DNA from: Paracyclopina nana | Taxonomy: Eukaryota > Arthropoda > Copepoda > Cyclopoida > Cyclopettidae | Assembly (NCBI GenBank): GCA_019096065.1 | Contig: JAGUCH010000002.1 | Location: 322,501 to 386,500 of the forward strand | Direction of reading: 5' to 3' | DNA length: 64,000 bases | Shown here: positions 8,938 to 39,179 of the stretch, in pieces | Numbering within the stretch: the stretch's first letter is position 1 | Layout: the number at the start of each line of letters is the position of its first letter | Notes under the pieces: model-generated | The model's input: the letters and a program-made list of their open reading frames with translations, nothing else | What the model was told of the DNA's origin: nothing | Database searches by the model: none | Translations under genes and position numbers: made by a program

Positions 8938-10915
8938 TCCAAAAGTGATATCGACCCTTGTTTATGGTAAAAGTTTCTATAGTGTTTTTTAAACATAAAA
9001 CACTATTTTTAAACAGTTTCGGACTGCAAGCCACAAGCAATCCTGATACAAGCTTCCGGATTTGAAAATCAGTTCTTTGGCCCAAACCGTTTGTAATGGT
9101 GTGTGAAGTTGGAACATTAAGTTTTATGACCACTGGACCACTCTCGAGTGGTCAAGTGGTGCAGTAAGCAAAAGGCCGTCTAATTTAAGGCAAAAATGAA
9201 TGTTGGCCTAGTTCGAATTGTGGGAACGGCCAAAAATCAACTGAACCCTAGTTATTTAGGCCCCATGGAAGCATCTAGGTGTCAGCGGATAAAAGTTGAA
9301 AAAATCACTTAAATGGTAGCCAGTGCGTTCCTTAAAAAAGATAAATTTAAATCTAGGAGCTCCATTTGTGGGCATGTAATGAACTTTCTTTTTTCTTTCG
9401 ACTGTTCCAATCTTTGAGTGTCACCCCGAGTTGAAAAATCCAAAATCCATCCAGTGACATTGGAGGAAAATGGCCTCAAAGAAGGGTCCAAAAAAGAGTT
9501 GATTTTGGCCATTTTTCAACTTTTATCCGCTGACACCTAGATGCTTCCATGGGGCCTAAATATCTAGGGTTCAGTTGATTTTTGGCCGTATCCACATTTC
9601 GAACTAGGCCACCTTTCATTTTTGCCTTAAATTAGACGGCCTTTTGCTTACTGCACCACTTGACCACTCGAGAGTGGTCCAGTGGTCATAGAACTTTATG
9701 TTCCAACTTATCACACCATTACAAGTGGTTTGGGCCAAATAACTAATTTTCGAATCCGGAAGCTTGTATCAGGATTGCTTGTGGCTTGCAGTCCGAAACT
9801 GTTTAAAAATAGTGTTTAGGTTTAAAAAACACTATAGAAACTTTTACCATAAACAAGGGTGGGATATACTAAAATGCGCGACATGCGCGACTAGCGCGAC
9901 ATCCGCGACATGCGCGACATGCGCGACAAACTACTAAAATGCGCGACATGCGCGACTACTAAAATGCGCGACATGCGCGACAAAGTACTAAAATGCGCGA
10001 CATGCGCGACTACTAAATTATGGGACAACCACAACCAAAAGTACTTGGATTAATAATCCATTATCAATGTAAGAATTATATGCAGTCTGTCCGTTCAAAT
10101 TTTGACAGAGCTGCAGCCAAAAGTTTATGTTATGAATTCATGAATTTTGAGGCATAATGGGTATAGGTGGAAAGCTTGAACATTTGGACACCTTTTTTAT
10201 TTTTTGACGGGATTTAAAGTATTTTTTGTCTATTTTGACAAAAAAGATGGGAAAAGACTCAAGCTTTCGAATGAGATTAATTAAGTCCAGTATTTCTTGA
10301 TTATGTAACCCAAAGTTTAGATTCCCACACCGTCAAATATTGAAAGGACAAAGTACAGACTGTACAATAAGAGGCAAAAAAAAAGAAAAAATGATAATTC
10401 TATTTCTAAGTCTAACATTGTTTTTTTCATGTCTAACATAGTATTATAGTATTTTTTTCAATTCTTAATTATTTTTCAATTTTAACAATTTTTTTTCAAT
10501 TCTAACATTTTTTTTTTTAATTTCTAACATTGCATTGTTTTATCTCCTCTCTGATAAAAAACTATGCCATAATTTTGGCCGTTACTTTAGGTGAACAGTG
10601 CAGTAATAGTAATAGTAAAGTAATAGTAAATTGAAAAAATATTTCAAGAAGTGGTAACAAAACAATTTTTTTTGCATTTCAGTAACCTGTGGTGCTTGTC
10701 GCGCATTTTAGTAGTCGCGCATTTTAGTAGTCGCGCATGTCGCGCATTTTAGTAGTTTGTCGCGCATGTCGCGCTTGTCGCGTATGTCGCGCATGTCGCG
10801 CATTTTAGTATATCCCAACAAGGGTCGATATCACTTTTGGCCAAATAACTTATTTTCGAATCCGGAAGCTTGTATCAGGATTGCTTGTGACTTGCAGTCC
10901 AAAGCTGTTAAATAT
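8938..10915. mobile_element. Foldback element with inverted arms, interrupted by a MITE
   Basis: The left arm (about 8938-9303) is matched in reverse complement by a right arm (about 9516-9860, continuing at 10826-10840). Landmarks are CATGGAAGCATCTAGGTGTC on the left and its complement near 9530. The spacer (9304-9515) is unpaired. The right arm is split at 9860 by a 956-bp MITE and resumes with CGATATCACTTTTGG. A second partial copy of the inner arm (CCGGAAGCTTGTATCAGGAT) follows at 10841-10915 and ends about 20 bases from the KAT6 poly(A) signal. No transposase frame is visible, so the element is non-autonomous. Confidence 0.8.
9861..10816. mobile_element. MULE-like MITE with 9-bp target duplication
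   Basis: The element starts GGGATATACTAAAATGCGCG and ends with the reverse complement (CGCGCATTTTAGTATATCCC). The subterminal regions are tandem arrays of a GCGCGACAT-type 9-mer. The flanks carry a perfect direct repeat AACAAGGGT at 9852-9860 and 10817-10825. A 9-bp duplication plus terminal inverted repeats is typical of Mutator-like elements. The 670-bp interior has no coding frame. The perfect duplication suggests a fairly recent insertion. Confidence 0.8.
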
Positions 10916-10934
10916 TTTTCAGTGAAACAATTCG

Positions 10935-10940
10935 TTTATT
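10935..10940 (-). terminator. Poly(A) signal of KAT6
   Basis: Plus-strand TTTATT is AATAAA on the gene strand, about 120 bases after the KAT6 stop codon. It lies just outside the transposon-derived block that ends near 10915. Confidence 0.6.
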
Positions 10941-11058
10941 CATTGCTACGATTAATTTACCAAAAATGCTATTCCGTAAGAACAATAATAATAAGTAATA
11001 AGCAAAGAGTGCTGAGAATCGACAAGAAGAAGTCAAACAACCGAATAGTGCTGACTCA

Positions 11059-29731
<18,673 letters not shown>

Positions 29732-29739
29732 CTTTCTTT

Positions 29740-30410
29740 GGAATCACTCCTCGTTTCTCATCCTTGTTCCAAAGGGAGGAAAAAGCAACGCTTTTAAGTT
29801 TTGAAAGTTTTGACGCCCGTCGCTTTCGCGGAAAAAATAATGCCAGTTGGCGAAAAAGAAAATATTCAAAATAAAGCTGTTGTTTTTGTTTTGATTTTTA
29901 CGCGCGCTCAACGGGATCGGAAATAGGACCGAGCTTGGGCTTTTCACTTGACACTTTGCATAAAAGGGTTGAATTTCAACTCTTATTGACTGAGCACTCA
30001 TTTTAGGCTTATTATTCTAATTTTAAGGCAAAAAGACAGTCGAAAGTTTGCTTTAAAAAATGCTGAAACGAGGCTGACATTTTTGAACTAGCGCCTTTAT
30101 TTTTTCCCCGCGACGACTTAAATTATATTTTCTCTCGTCAAATTGTCAGTTGTCACCTAGTAAAAATTGCAATTCAGCGAATTCACAACAAATTCCAAAA
30201 AGTGTTTCTCAGCTGATCTTCTAAAAATATTTTGAGCCTAAGAATTAAAGTAAGCCTGAATAAAAAACTTGAAAAAATGTAGAAAAACATTCAAAATGCC
30301 CCATTTTTTCACCGACTTCTTTCAAAGCGTCAATTTCATGGCAATCAATTATCAATGTCATTCAGGCCTCAATTGGCTTAAAAATAGGCTTGAAAAACAG
30401 ATAATTTCAG
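29740..30410. other. 5' flank of KAT6
   Basis: Non-coding. It should contain the KAT6 5' UTR on the minus strand. No specific motif is identified. Confidence 0.4.
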
Positions 30411-30414
30411 CTGT

Positions 30415-30965
30415 TGCAACAAAGTAGTTTGGCGCCGTCGTCAGCTTTGACGACGGCGCGGCCCGACTTCTTCTTCGCACCGCCGCCATTTTGAAACGGC
30501 TCACAATGAAAAGCAGCCTTTTTTCGCCGCCAAATTAAGCCTTCAAAGAGCGGCCTTTTTCCCGGTTTTCAGTGTCGAAACGAAGGCCGGGGACCTGATC
30601 CGCCATTGCGACACCCATTTGACGCATTTGGCGGCCTTTTCGGCGGCGTAAATTGACGCCAAAGTCGCGAAAGCGGCGAATTGACGCGGGAATCTGCGGC
30701 GCCGTTACTTCTCGCTTTTCGCGCGCTACATAAACTCCGCGCCTATTTTGGCCCCGTTATCGCCCGTTTTTCGCCCCGTTTCTTACCTCAAACCAAGGCG
30801 GGGATGTGGGGGCGTGTTGTCGTCAAAAGGCGTGGCCGGTTGGCGGCGAGGGCGTGGCCGAAAAAGGGGTCGAAAGTTGAGCTCGTAGTGTAGAAGTCGA
30901 TCGCGGCGCTAAAGTAAACTAGCTGCGCTACGTTGGCCGCAGGAGCGCGCTACCCCAAAAGAGAA
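30415..30965. promoter_or_regulatory. CpG-rich block, probable KAT6 promoter region
   Basis: A 550-bp CpG- and GCG-rich interval (GTCGTCAGCTTTGACGACGG and many GGCG motifs) stands out from AT-rich surroundings. It lies 0.7-1.2 kb upstream of the KAT6 start. It may also hold an untranslated first exon. A 70-codon plus-strand frame inside it looks like a GC artefact. Confidence 0.5.
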
Positions 30966-31261
30966 CGCTCCATATTCGCAAAGAGAGCAAGTGGCCGCTA
31001 AAAGCCCGACTTTTTTCTCTTTTCCCTCTTTGAGAAGAGCTCAATGCAGCTGAAGACACACATGTACAATTGAGGAAATCAAAATGCATGTTATTAATAT
31101 CAAATGACCTCAATCCTAGCCAAATTTGAATTTGCGCGCCAAAACCGAATTGTTCATATTTACTGCTAAGTAACTTAGGCTTAGTTAAATTTGATGGCGT
31201 GACTGAACACATGTAATTTGATTTGGGCCTTAGGCAGGAAACATTATAATTTACAGACTTT

Positions 31262-31490
31262 CTCAGCCCTGGTCGAATAATCCGCGGCTGTCAACGCCAA
31301 TTAACATGATTTTGGACGTCTAAACATCAATTGATTATGTGACTTGAAACAACAAGTTTGACTCTTAATAATAATAATTATATATTAATATGAATTAGCA
31401 TAATAATTGTTTCTCAGCTGGTCGAATAATCCGCGGCTGTCAACGCCAAAACATGATTTTGGACGTCTAAACATCAATTGGTGACTTGAC
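31262..31490. repeat. Direct duplication downstream of HAUS6
   Basis: A block of about 70 bases (GGTCGAATAATCCGCGGCTG, then TTTTGGACGTCTAAACATCA) occurs at about 31270 and again at about 31420. It lies 3' of HAUS6. Confidence 0.8.
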
Positions 31491-31544
31491 TTCAGGTTTT
31501 TGATTCTTAATTAATATGAATTAGCATAATAAATGTATTTTGGG

Positions 31545-33368
31545 TTAAAAATCAATAAAATCGGGCTGAGTTGTGGTGCTTAGCAAGAGTGAGTCATTCG
31601 AGTTGTTCGACAAGAAAGAAGTCGTGCCCAAAGTGCTGATCAAGTCATCCAGACGCTTCTTCAACTTTTTCCCCCCGGGCGTATTGATGGTCATCTTGGT
31701 CAGACCTTCAACTCTCGTCAAGGGCGAAGAGGGCGAAAATGGGTGGAACGGCGAGGAATTGGGCGAGTCCTCAAACAATCGGGGCGACAAGATGAACTTG
31801 GATGTTGTCGTGGCTGATGATGGCATGCCAATGCTTGAGAATCCAGATTTGAAAGAAACACTTCTCGACTGATCTAGCGAAGAAGTTGTCGCAAGAATTC
31901 TCGACTGTTCAGGTGAAGAAGTTGTCGCGAGAATTCTCGACTCGTCCAACAAAGAAGTTCTCGCGAGAATTCTCGACTGTTCGAACAAAGAAGTTCTCAC
32001 GAGAATTCTCGACTGTTCTAATGAAGAAGTTTCATCGGTGTGCAGTTGATTGCCTATGGTAGGTGTGGATTGCTTCACAATCCCTCCAGACTTGGTTGGA
32101 GATTCTTCAACATTGTGCGTGTTTTGAAGCAAAAACTTGGGCCTCGAGGTCAGGCTACTCGAGGTGATTTTCATTCCAGGCGTTGGCGGAATGACGACAC
32201 TTTCGCCTTGACTTTTTCCCAAAATTTCTTCCCAGTCAATGGACTCGAGTTGAGACTTGGCTTGACTATTCTGGCCTCTGAGATTGGCCAAGAGTTGGCT
32301 TTCGATGAGCCCTTGCATAGCTGAAAGTTTGAGTCGTTGCTTCTCAACATTGGCCAATATGGACTCGACATTCCCGCAAGGAAACTGGATCGGATCATGA
32401 AGCCTCAGGTCTTGCAGCGATGCCAATAGCTTGTCAAAGACTCCGGACAAATGCTGGTCAGGATCGAAAATCTTGACGGAATCAATGTCGAGGCTGAGCG
32501 TTTTAGCTTGGCCTCCAGCGATGCTTTCGATTGTGGCCAAGCTGCTTGAAATCGCAGACATCTCCTGGATCAACTCCAGCTCCAGTTGGATGCACTCTTG
32601 CCTCAGAGTGGAGCAATCTTGCCTGAACTTGTCCAGATCCTGGATTTCATCGAGCAGTTCACTTGTCGTGGCTGCGGCCTGGATCAAGGCGGTCTTCAAA
32701 GTGCGAAACTTGGAGCTGAGCACACCGCTCAAGTCTGTGCATTTGTCAGCTTGATCATGGAAAGTTGTGAAGGTGTTTCGTATGGATTCCCCATTGGAGA
32801 TGATCAAGCCCTTGATGGAAGACTTGGCAGACTCGCAGGTCAGGTTTTCGGGCTGCCAAAGCCTCGATTCCTTCAAATGCTCCTTGGCCACAAAGCGAAT
32901 GAGTCTCGTGATGAAGGAGAGGAATTTCCTACCTCCAGGACTTTGAAACAGCGAGCCTGTGATGGCTGGCAACTCCAGAGGATTCTTGATCTGGAATCTT
33001 ATAAAATGACATATTGACATTCTGAATATTTGCAAAATTACCTGAATGTCTTTGTACCAATTGTAGCAATTCCGCCTGAAATCCGCCTCCATTTTCTTGT
33101 CGAAAATCGGCCAACAATCCCTGAATTCACTGTCAGCTTTGGCCGCGTCCAGTTTCGTCAACAGAAAGTGGACAATCTACGTCAACACCAAACTTGGCTT
33201 TTTTTCATCTTCAAATTGAAATGGCTAATTTACCTTTTGGAATGCATCTTTGTTGGGCACAACAAACAAGTCTTTGCTCAGGATGATTTTGTCAGCCTCG
33301 GGAAATCCGAGCAGCGGAAGAAATTTGGCGAAAAAATTGTCGGCAGACGTCGCCGAAAAACTCGCCAT
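31545..33368 (-). CDS. HAUS6: Augmin complex subunit HAUS6
   Basis: Three exons, 33234-33368, 33042-33176 and 31545-32990, give 571 aa. Augmin recruits gamma-tubulin to spindle microtubules for branching nucleation. The N-terminal HAUS6 signature is clear: a start of about 45 residues ending VPNKDAFQK, then HFLLTKLDAAKA, CWPIFDKKMEADFRRNCYNW and GSLFQSPGGRKFLSFI. The middle is predicted coiled coil and the C-terminus is a Ser/Pro-rich tail with five copies of a 12-residue repeat (TSSLEQSRILVR type, 31870-32040). Intron 2 (32991-33041) is 51 bp, a multiple of three, without a stop, so retention would only insert 17 residues. The length is shorter than vertebrate HAUS6 because the tail is short. 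The gene diverges from cyclin B across a 0.9-kb spacer. Confidence 0.88.
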
Positions 33369-34248
33369 CTTTGTTTACAAATTGTAAAATGTAAATCTGT
33401 GCGAGTTTTCGGTTGCGCGCTCGCAACTCAAAATGTCTTGTTTGTAGGGGCGACCCGAAAAAAATTAAAAAAGGTATTTTTTTGAAAAAAAGGCTATAAA
33501 TTGAAAGCTTGATTTATATTTGGTTGGTTAAGGTTAGAAAATATTTTTTTCAATTTTTTTGACGGTTGACATTTTTTTGATTATTTTCGCGTCGCCCTTT
33601 TAACGGGCGCCTTTTAAACAACCCCGCTTCAAATTATTTTCGATGCGCGTTTAGGAGAGAAGTGTAAGGGAAAAATTCGCACGGGACGAGACTTTAAAGG
33701 TATTTTGCATTACTTTCCTCATTGCTAAGCATTCATCAACACTTCTAATTGCAATTCCCAAAGAAAAAATAATAAAAATCCCCGAAAATCTCGCCAAAAT
33801 TCAAACTTTTCTTGCCAACTTGTTCAGAATGCATTTTTTCAAAAATGTCACCAAAAAAAAAACAATTTCAAATCCACTTTTGAATCCACTTTAAAAAAGC
33901 TTAATTTTCGCAATTATCTTAAAATTATAAACTTTTTCGAAAAAAAAAATTGTTGACTCAAATTCCAGTTTTTCACGCACCTTGGCCAAACTTCCAAACT
34001 TTTCTCAGCTCGCCAAAAAGCTGAGCCATTTCTCAATACTCAGCTCACAACCAAAAAAGGCTCAGCCATTTCCACCAAAAGAGTCTCGGCTCTCTAACTA
34101 GTCAGTCCACTTTTAGCTTCCCAAGCTGTGATTAATTGGGATTATTTTTTTTAGCCAAAATAGCACTAGTTTAAATTTTCCGCCAACTCGCCGTGGGTCA
34201 AACTGTCAACTGGCAAATTCAGCAACAAACTCGGCTGCAGCTACGAAA
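33369..34248. promoter_or_regulatory. Bidirectional intergenic region HAUS6 / cyclin B
   Basis: An 880-bp spacer lies between two divergently transcribed mitotic genes. It is AT-rich with no reading frame. An inverted CCAAT box (ATTGG) lies near 34134, which suits a cyclin B promoter, but one pentamer is weak evidence. Confidence 0.45.
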
Positions 34249-37200
34249 ATGACCTCGCAAGGACTTAGGGCGTCCACGCTGGCCTCGATGCGGTCCAACC
34301 TGGAAAACGAGGCCGTCTCGAGGCCGAGTAAAGGCCAATCCGCGTTGGAGATGGCCAAAGGCCGCGTCACGCGGACCCGGGCGGCCATGACGGATATTGG
34401 AAACAAGGCCAAAATCGCCTCCAATAATCAGCCTCTAAACAAAGGTATTTTCATCTTAATTATAATTTTAAATCAGAAATATAAAATATATATTTTAATT
34501 AGGAGTGAAAAGAGAGGCCGTGAAGCCGGCCCGCGGGCTGACGAAGCAAAAGGCCACAACGAGTCTGGCCCAACTGCCCGAGGTCACCACTCGTGTCACT
34601 CGTCGCTCGGCTGAGCTCAAGCAGCTCGAGCTTATGGAGCAAGATGTCTCACTCGTAATTCAATTTGCATTATTAGTATTTCATTACTTTTCGCTCAAAT
34701 CCGTTACATTCAACTCTATGTTTCGCTCAACTAAGTTCACTTCTTAACGTTTCACTCCTCTGCTTTTCACTCAAATCCGTTACATTTCGCTCAACTTGGT
34801 TCACTCCACTACTTTTCACTCAATTCCGTTACATTTCGCTCAACTTGGTTCACTCCACTACTTTTCACTCAATTCCGTTACATTTCACTCAACTAAGGTC
34901 ACTTAAGACGTTTCGTTCTACTTTTCACTCAATTCCGTTACATTTCTCTGTGTAACGTTTTGCTCAAATTAGTTCACTCTGTAACGTTTTGCTCAAATTA
35001 GTTCACTCTGTAACGTTTTGCTCAAATTAGTTCACTCTGTAACGTTTTGCTCAAGTTAGTTCACTCTGTAACGTTTTGCTCAAGTTAGTTCACTCTGTAA
35101 CGTTTTGCTCAAATTAGTTCACTCTGTAACGTTTTGCTCAAATTAGTTCACTCTGTAACGTTTTGCTCAAATTAGTTCACTCTGTAACGTTTTGCTCAAG
35201 TTAGTTCACTCTGTAACGTTTCGCTCTACTCTGTAACGTTTCGCTCTACTCTGTAACGTTTCGCTCAACTCTGTAACGTTTCGCTCTACTCTGTAACGTT
35301 TCGCTCTACTCTGTAACGTTTCGCTCAACTCTGTAACGTTTCGCTCAACTCTGTAACGTTTCGCTCAACTCTGTAACGTTTCACTCTACTCTGTAACGTT
35401 TCACTCTACTGTTACATTTTGCTCCACTATTTTTCTCTCAACTCCGTTACATTTCGCTCAACTAAGTTCACCTCTTAACATTTCACTCCGTTACATTTCA
35501 CTCGGCTCCATTACATTTTGTATTGCTGACATTAGTGTGTATTTTTGCAGAAAATTGATGATGTGGAAATGGCAGAGGTGGACGAGGTCGTGTCCTCGGT
35601 GGCGTATTCCTCCAAGGAGATCCCCTTGGTGGTGGACAACATTGACAAGGACGACGTGGAGAATCCGCAGCTGGTCGTGGAGTACGTGAACGAGATCTAC
35701 GCGTACTTGAGGCAGCTCGAGGACATCCAGGACGTGAAGGAGGACTACTTGAAGAAGGCGGCCGGAACAACGATCCTGCCCAAGATGCGGGCCGTCCTCG
35801 TCGACTGGTTGATCCAGGTGCACCAGCAGTTCAACCTGCTCCAGGAGACGCTCTACCTCACCGTCGCCATCCTCGATAGATATCTCCAGGTGCTGAATCT
35901 TTTGTCAATTCAGTTCTGTCCTGGCACAGTGGACCAAAACGCCGATTTTACGCGCACGAGAAATCGCGTCAAATCGCAGATTTCCCATTTTAGCACCCAT
36001 TTTCAGCTTCTAATTTGTAGGACTTCTAGGCTACCTAAAGACCACAAATTAATGTTTATTGACAATCTGATTTTGGCGAATTCAGTAGAACAGCAACTTT
36101 GCACATTTTGAGCAAAAATTGAATCTCGCATAACTTTTGATTCCAAACGACTCCAATTGAGTGACCAAGTCAGGGAAGTCGAGCTTTTAGCATAAATTGA
36201 TAATCCACCAGAATTGGCTGCTCTTACTTGCTCTCCCGGGAGCCAGGATGACATATTTTTAGCTTGCTGCTAATAAGAAAAAGGTGCCACGTTGATTTCG
36301 CGACTTTTTTCCGTGCGCGTGAAATCGGCAAATAAACCCACTGTGCCTGAATTAATTGAGCTCAGCTCTATTCTTTTATTTGTACCAAATATTTTTTGAT
36401 TTTTTAAAAAGAAATGTTTTTTTTTTTGGGCCTTGGGGTGATTTTTAATGACTTTTTCTTCAACTTTTTTTGCTTGGGTGGTTTGAGCTTGAACTTGGTT
36501 TAGTGATTTTTCATGGCTTTGAGTTGATTTTTTTATTTTTTATTTAACTTTGGCTGCTTTAAGAATTTGATGGTTTGTAGGTTTTTTTGGGTTTAGGTCG
36601 AAAGTCTATTAATATTAGGATCGGAGCAAGTGACGCATAAAATATGCATATTTTCCGTCAACCCATATCATTTGGTAGTAATTGTATAGTAATGACCACC
36701 TCTAAAAATCCCAAATCTAGCTTTCGATACTTCATTAGCCAGTCTCTGAATTGCTCAGGAATGGAGATATTGAAGCTCATACTTTTTATCAAAGTACGAT
36801 AGCCTAAGTTGTAAATGGATTTTTATTGATTTTTGGCAACTCGGGCGACTTTCTTTTGTAGTTATTTATTTCGAGCTGGGGCACGTAAAGTAGGGTCATT
36901 AAATAGCTGAGCGAGGATTTTAAAATGGGAAAACTCGAGTACAGCTTTACTAGCCCGAGCCTGCGAGGGCTGTAATTGTACGAGTGTTTTTTCATTAAAT
37001 AGACAATTAAATAGACTTTTAAAATCCATTTCTTCAGATGTGTTCCTATGGCACAATGGTTAGAGCGCTAGGCTCTTGATTCAGGAGTCTAGGGTTCAAA
37101 CCCCAGTCATTCCTCAACTAATTTTTTTTCTTAATCTGGCTAAAATTATGGTTAAAGTCCTATACATAGCATGCAATTTCCATGATGTTTCCATAGCTCA

Positions 37201-38521
37201 GTGGTTAGAGCATTGGGATGCTAATCCAACTGTCTGAGGTTCGAATCTTGGATGATCTTTTCTTTTTCCAACTTCTTTGGAATTTGCATTACTTCCATGG
37301 AATATGATGGGCATTAAATTACTTAAAATCCCTCAAATTTGATTCAAGGGCTGTTAAGTATTTAATATCCCCCAAATTGCTTAGAAAGAACTGTGATATA
37401 AAAGAGCTGAGTCGGATCGGTAAACTGAATTATAACACGAGGAAATCGTATTACAGTATATAAAAGCAATAGTAATTATATTTTTTGATTTTGGAGGGGG
37501 TCAATTTTATTCACAACGCCAGAAAAACTTGCAGAGCCATATTATTTTTGCTTATGTTTGTTGGGGCGGTGATTTAAGGTCGACAATCCTGCATGGTTAG
37601 GGTCGACATTACTTTTTAAAGGCCTTATATATTAAATATTGAATAACTTATTCACTTTTGAACTCATTTAGCAAAGTCTTCAGTTCATTACTTTTTTCCC
37701 AGTTTTCGTTTAACTAATTGTATATTATGGTTTAAATTATCTAATGCTAGTCAATATTTTAACATGCTTTTTAGATAATTTTAAGTTATTACTTTATAAA
37801 AATAGTTTTTTCCCTTTTTTTAAAAAATTGCACACTAATCAGCCTTTTTTATCAGAATAAACATCAGTATAAATCAATTAATATATGCTTACATTTTTAG
37901 GAAACTGCTGGCAACATTGAGCGCAAGCAGTTGCAATTGGTGGGCGTGGCCGCCATGTTCATCGCGGCCAAATACGAGGAAATGTACGCGCCCGAAATCG
38001 GCGACTTTGTCTACATCACCGACCGCGCGTACACCGAGTCGCAGATCCGCGAGATGGAGATGAAAATCCTGAGCCGACTGGGGTTCGAACTCGGGCGTCC
38101 CCTCCCGCTCCACTTTTTGCGCCGCAACTCCAAGGCGGGCAACGTGGACGCCGTCGTCCACACCTTGGCCAAATACGCCATGGAGTTGACCTTGGTTGAG
38201 TACAAAATGATGCACATTCGACCTTCGATGATTGCGGCCGCGGCCTTGGCCTTGTCGCTCAAGGTCCTCGACCAGGAGGACAAGACTTTGCGTGAGCTCT
38301 GGACGCCCACACTTGTCCATTACACCTCGTATCACTTGGAATCGCTTGCTGACATCATCAAGCAGCTGGCCGGGCTTCTCATTGCCACGACCAAGGCGCC
38401 TGAAAACGCCAAATTGATGGCCGTGAGGAAGAAGTACGAGGACAAGAAGATGAGCAAGATTGCCAGACTCGCCGAGCTCACCGGTGAGTCCATGGAAGCC
38501 CTGGCCTCCGGAGACTTTTAG
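34249..38521 (+). CDS. CCNB: Cyclin B
   Basis: Four exons, 34249-34444, 34503-34654, 35551-35889 and 37901-38521, give 435 aa in frame. Cyclin B activates CDK1 at mitotic entry and is destroyed by the APC/C. The N-terminus has a destruction box RAAMTDIGN (residues about 44-52); the usual Leu of RxxL is Met. Exon 3 carries the start of the cyclin box ([27 protein letters not shown]). Exon 4 carries the core ([20 protein letters not shown]) and the second cyclin fold ([22 protein letters not shown]). Intron 2 is packed with a satellite. Intron 3 carries a CACAGTGG MITE and half of a tRNA-like foldback element. A canonical AATAAA is at 38679-38684. B1 versus B2/B3 cannot be decided by eye. Confidence 0.96.
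34660..35515. repeat. CCGTTACATTTCGCTCAAC satellite in cyclin B intron 2
   Basis: Intron 2 (34655-35550) is nearly all satellite. After mixed units at the left it becomes very regular: a 29-bp unit (TCTGTAACGTTTTGCTCAAA plus TTAGTTCAC) repeated nine or so times at about 34955-35215. A 20-bp unit (TCTGTAACGTTTCGCTCTAC) follows to about 35410. This is the same family as KAT6 intron 2. Confidence 0.93.
35925..36345. mobile_element. MITE with CACAGTGG termini, copy 2
   Basis: It is homologous throughout to 25334-25798, with the same terminal inverted repeats, but is about 45 bases shorter through an internal deletion. It sits just inside cyclin B intron 3. It has no coding capacity. Confidence 0.78.
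36346..36845. other. Cyclin B intron 3, unassigned
   Basis: T-rich and without recognisable repeats or frames. Confidence 0.4.
36850..37465 (+). mobile_element. Half copy of the tRNA-like foldback element in cyclin B intron 3
   Basis: It starts with the hairpin arm CGAGCTGGGGCACGTAAAGT, carries two tRNA-like modules (about 37045-37115 and 37188-37260) and ends with AACACGAGGAAATCGTATTA near 37455. The first module has TGGCACAATGG (A-box-like) and GGTTCAAACCC (B box). The second has TAGCTCAGTGGTTAGAGC, whose GCTC/GAGC D-stem pairs perfectly, and GGTTCGAATC. Acceptor stems do not pair, so these are tRNA-derived promoter modules rather than working tRNA genes. Confidence 0.7.
37470..37900. other. 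Cyclin B intron 3, right end
   Basis: AT-rich, ending in the acceptor TTACATTTTTAG at 37900. Nothing else is seen. Confidence 0.4.
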
Positions 38522-38699
38522 GCACCTTTAGAAACGTCGATGACATCAAAGAAGGATTTTGTACAAAGTTGTATTAGCAAGACGATGATGGACACGATGG
38601 CCTTCGGTGGCCTTCCAGTAGCTGTAGCTGTTTATTGACCAACCCCCGTCTTTTTTTGTTTTTTCGACGTTATTGACAAATAAATGATCTCTCCCCACA

Positions 38700-39062
38700 A
38701 ATTTAATTGTCTGTTACACCTTTTATCACTTGGAGTCGCTTGCTGACATCATCAAGCAACTGGCCGGGCTTCTCATTGCCATGACCAGGGCCAAATTGAT
38801 GGCCGTGAGGAAGAAGTACGTGGGCAAGAAGATGAGCAAGATTGCCCTACTTGCCATGGAAGCCCTGGCCTTTAGGTGCCTTTATAATCGTCAATGACAT
38901 CAAAGAAGGATTTTGTACAAAGTTGTATTAGCAAGACGATGATGGACACAATGGCCTTCGGTGGCCTTCCAGTAGCTGTAGCTGTTTATTGACCAACCCC
39001 CGTCTTTTTTTGTTTTTTCGACGTTATTGACAAATGAATGATCTCTCCCCATAAATTTTGTT
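38700..39062 (+). pseudogene. Tandem partial copy of the cyclin B 3' end
   Basis: The segment repeats the last coding part and 3' UTR of cyclin B (about 38318-38700). ACTTGGAGTCGCTTGCTGAC, AGGAAGAAGTACGTGGGCAA and the 3'-UTR block GGCCTTCCAGTAGCTGTAGC are shared. It lacks part of the coding sequence and has no upstream exons. Very high similarity in the UTR part suggests a recent event. A third, more decayed fragment may extend to about 39150. Confidence 0.85.
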
Positions 39063-39179
39063 TGTTTGGTATCACTTTTGGGCAATCATGTGGGCTTCTC
39101 AGTAAGGCTATTATGTGATGGCCTTCGATGGCCTTTTTTTCGAGTTTTTTATGTTATTCACACAATAACTTTAGAACTT

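Noticed and set aside
8852-9512. Minus-strand frames in the foldback element as a transposase remnant
   Set aside because: No DDE-type or zinc-finger motifs; the frames arise from the inverted arms and do not match across copies.
30681-30893. 70-codon plus-strand frame in the CpG block
   Set aside because: Arg/Ala-rich product expected of any GC-rich DNA; no splice or family support.
37045-37260. Two tRNA genes
   Set aside because: A and B boxes are present, but acceptor stems do not pair and T stems are poor; the pair recurs inside a foldback element, so they are tRNA-derived modules.
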